Program-made: the position numbers and the translations under genes
Notes under the pieces: generated by a model
Seen by the model: only the letters and a program-made list of their open reading frames with translations
The model's database searches: none
What the model was told of the DNA's origin: nothing
Part shown: one piece after another, positions 5,736-6,837 of the stretch
How the letters are laid out: each line of letters starts with the position of its first letter
Numbering within the stretch: the first letter of the stretch is position 1
NCBI GenBank assembly: GCA_029571495.1
Contig: JAKPSO010000783.1
Coordinates: forward strand, 1 to 6,837
Reading direction: 5' to 3'
Origin: Pseudomonadota bacterium
GTDB lineage: Bacteria > Pseudomonadota > Gammaproteobacteria > Burkholderiales > Casimicrobiaceae
Length of the DNA: 6,837 nt

Positions 5736-6837
5736 CACGGTCGACCGGCTCCCCACGTCCCGCGCGTCGTGAGTCGGTCTTCGATGCGGTTGAGCCAAGC
5801 CGGCTCTTTCGCGTCGTCGCTCCACGCCAAAATGGTCTTTTGCATGTCTTTGTTTAACGTCCCTGGGAGTCGTAGCGGTCGCGTCTGGTCCATCAAGAAC
5901 TTGCTCAAGAAGTGATAGCCCACAACGCGGGTGATCATACGCGTGATGGAAAACTGCGGAAGGAAGATGCGGACCACGGCGTCGATGATCCACGCTAAAA
6001 CTAACGTGACCCAAAAGAATACGTTCGCAATGAACGTCGACCGTCCGGTGATACCGACCGCGCGTGCCGTTTTCTTCCCGCACAACAATCGCGCCATCGG
6101 CACCGGGAAGTACCGAATCACCGGAACCTCAATGGTTTTCGCCAACGTATCCATCAGCGCACCGCCCAAGGCGGGGCGCGCGTCAACGGCCCCCGGTCTC
6201 GGCTGTTCGAAGCGCGTCTGAATACGCTCGAAGAGCGCGCGCGCCTCATCCATCGTATCAACCATCAGTTCGCGCCGAATCCCTAGCGAATGCGCCGACA
6301 CATTCCACGCGTGCAACACGGCTTCCTCATCGCTCGCGGCGAGTGGCACGCGCAGCTTGCGCATTCCGTGCAAGTAAACGTAGCTAAACGTTAAGAGCGT
6401 GTAGCCCTGTTGCAACTGGCTGCACGGTTGCCCCTGCTCTGCTGGGTCCCATCCATGCTTCAACAACGCTTCGTATGCGCCGCGCTCATTGCCGCCGTCG
6501 TCACTCGTTGTGTCCGGCCCCGCTGGCAATGCGGCGACCAGGTCAGTCACGGATGAAGGATTGCCACGCAGGATCAGATTACGAATCATCGCGTGGATCA
6601 AGCGCACTTTAAGCACCTGCGCGATGCCGCCGCCGTCGGGCGTGGTCAGCCCCCCTTTCATCATTACCGGAAATACCATCGCCGCCGTCAAACGCACGCG
6701 GTAGTCCGTGTTGTCTTCGAGCTGTCCCGTAATGTGCAGAACCTCCGCGAGGTCCGGCAGGTAATAACACTCCGGCAAGCTCGCACAAAAAAGCAGCGTG
6801 CACGACAACGGACCATAGTCCATAAAGAGCGCCTCGG
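5735..6837 (-). CDS. DUF2236 / MpaB-type oxygenase (rubber-oxygenase Lcp-like fold), start outside window
   Basis: The family includes fungal MpaB and the haem b latex-clearing protein Lcp, which cleave carbon chains oxidatively; the substrate here is unknown. About 366 residues are visible, and the frame runs off the right edge (EALF precedes the first Met at 6823). Numbering from that Met: SLPECYY (15-21) and AEVLHITGQL (26-35) are conserved in the long, proteobacterial form of the family. R-x3-T at 42-46 and H-x3-R in LIHAMIR (77-81) match in order and spacing the Lcp residues around the axial haem His, as I recall them (R164, T168, H198, R202). GYTLLTFSYVYLHGMRKL (140-157) and WNVSAHSLGIRRELM (173-187) are further family blocks. 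A hydrophobic segment at about 264-288 probably anchors it to the membrane. The homologous N-terminus requires more residues, so 6823 is unlikely to be the start. The TGA (5735-5737) overlaps the cyclase ATG by one base, indicating an operon. Confidence 0.85.
   Translation of the reverse strand, partial: EALFMDYGPLSCTLLFCASLPECYYLPDLAEVLHITGQLEDNTDYRVRLTAAMVFPVMMKGGLTTPDGGGIAQVLKVRLIHAMIRNLILRGNPSSVTDLVAALPAGPDTTSDDGGNERGAYEALLKHGWDPAEQGQPCSQLQQGYTLLTFSYVYLHGMRKLRVPLAASDEEAVLHAWNVSAHSLGIRRELMVDTMDEARALFERIQTRFEQPRPGAVDARPALGGALMDTLAKTIEVPVIRYFPVPMARLLCGKKTARAVGITGRSTFIANVFFWVTLVLAWIIDAVVRIFLPQFSITRMITRVVGYHFLSKFLMDQTRPLRLPGTLNKDMQKTILAWSDDAKEPAWLNRIEDRLTTRGTWGAGRP
5749..5754 (-). promoter_or_regulatory. 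Possible ribosome site (GGGGAG) of the cyclase gene
   Basis: GGGGAG lies 13 nt before ATG 5735, inside the end of the oxygenase gene, which is further than ideal. Between the two sits a 10-bp palindrome, CGGTCGACCG (5738-5747). As RNA it could form a 3-bp stem with a UCGA loop and shorten the effective distance (speculative). The TGATG overlap makes translational coupling the likelier route. Confidence 0.35.

Noticed and set aside
5738..5747. CGGTCGACCG palindrome at the oxygenase/cyclase junction, similar to the CGGTCG arms at 3829-3901
   Set aside because: CG-rich hexamers of this kind are expected to recur in GC-rich DNA, and here the sequence is constrained by codons. A shared operator cannot be argued from this alone.
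5736..6083. N-terminal extension of the cyclase frame to an ATG at 6083
   Set aside because: It would overlap the oxygenase gene by about 350 bp in another frame. The extension is Arg/His-rich and would bury the signal peptide that follows ATG 5735.

Overview
The window is GC-rich and densely coded, with four protein genes: the 3' part of an arginase on the + strand, then three genes on the - strand. The - strand genes are a membrane Ser/Thr kinase with a TPR tail, a membrane-receptor diguanylate cyclase, and a DUF2236/MpaB-type oxygenase that runs off the right edge. The arginase style, the kinase-TM-coiled-coil-TPR receptor and the 7TMR-DISM/GGDEF receptor suggest a proteobacterium, most likely in the Burkholderiales/Xanthomonadales range. 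This is inferred from family impressions only; no phylogenetic marker is present.

Layout. Positions 1-508 (+) hold the C-terminal 168 residues of arginase. Positions 543-3581 (-) hold the kinase, convergent with arginase across a 34-bp gap with no evident terminator. Positions 3582-3926 are a 345-bp non-coding stretch and the most structured DNA here. It contains (a) a 26-codon TTG-started leader ORF with a GGAGG ribosome site, which overlaps the kinase start; (b) a 60-bp pair of inverted 22-nt GTAG-headed hairpins of REP/SMAG/REPIN type, whose stems differ by compensatory changes; (c) a 66-bp AT-rich symmetrical element with 11-bp inverted arms and a 10-bp palindrome exactly at its centre; and (d) a hairpin sharing one arm with (c), a possible weak terminator of the upstream gene. 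Positions 3927-5735 (-) hold the diguanylate cyclase. Positions 5735-6837 (-) hold the oxygenase, whose TGA overlaps the ATG of the cyclase by one base (TGATG), so the two are very probably one operon.

Working together (inference). The oxygenase and the cyclase are translationally linked, which suggests that a haem- or metal-dependent oxidation at the membrane is co-produced with a periplasm-sensing c-di-GMP synthase. The kinase has its own upstream region and is probably an independent transmembrane signalling protein, with a cytoplasmic kinase domain and a periplasmic TPR domain. Arginase is unrelated housekeeping metabolism. No rRNA, tRNA, CRISPR, insertion sequence or phage gene was seen.
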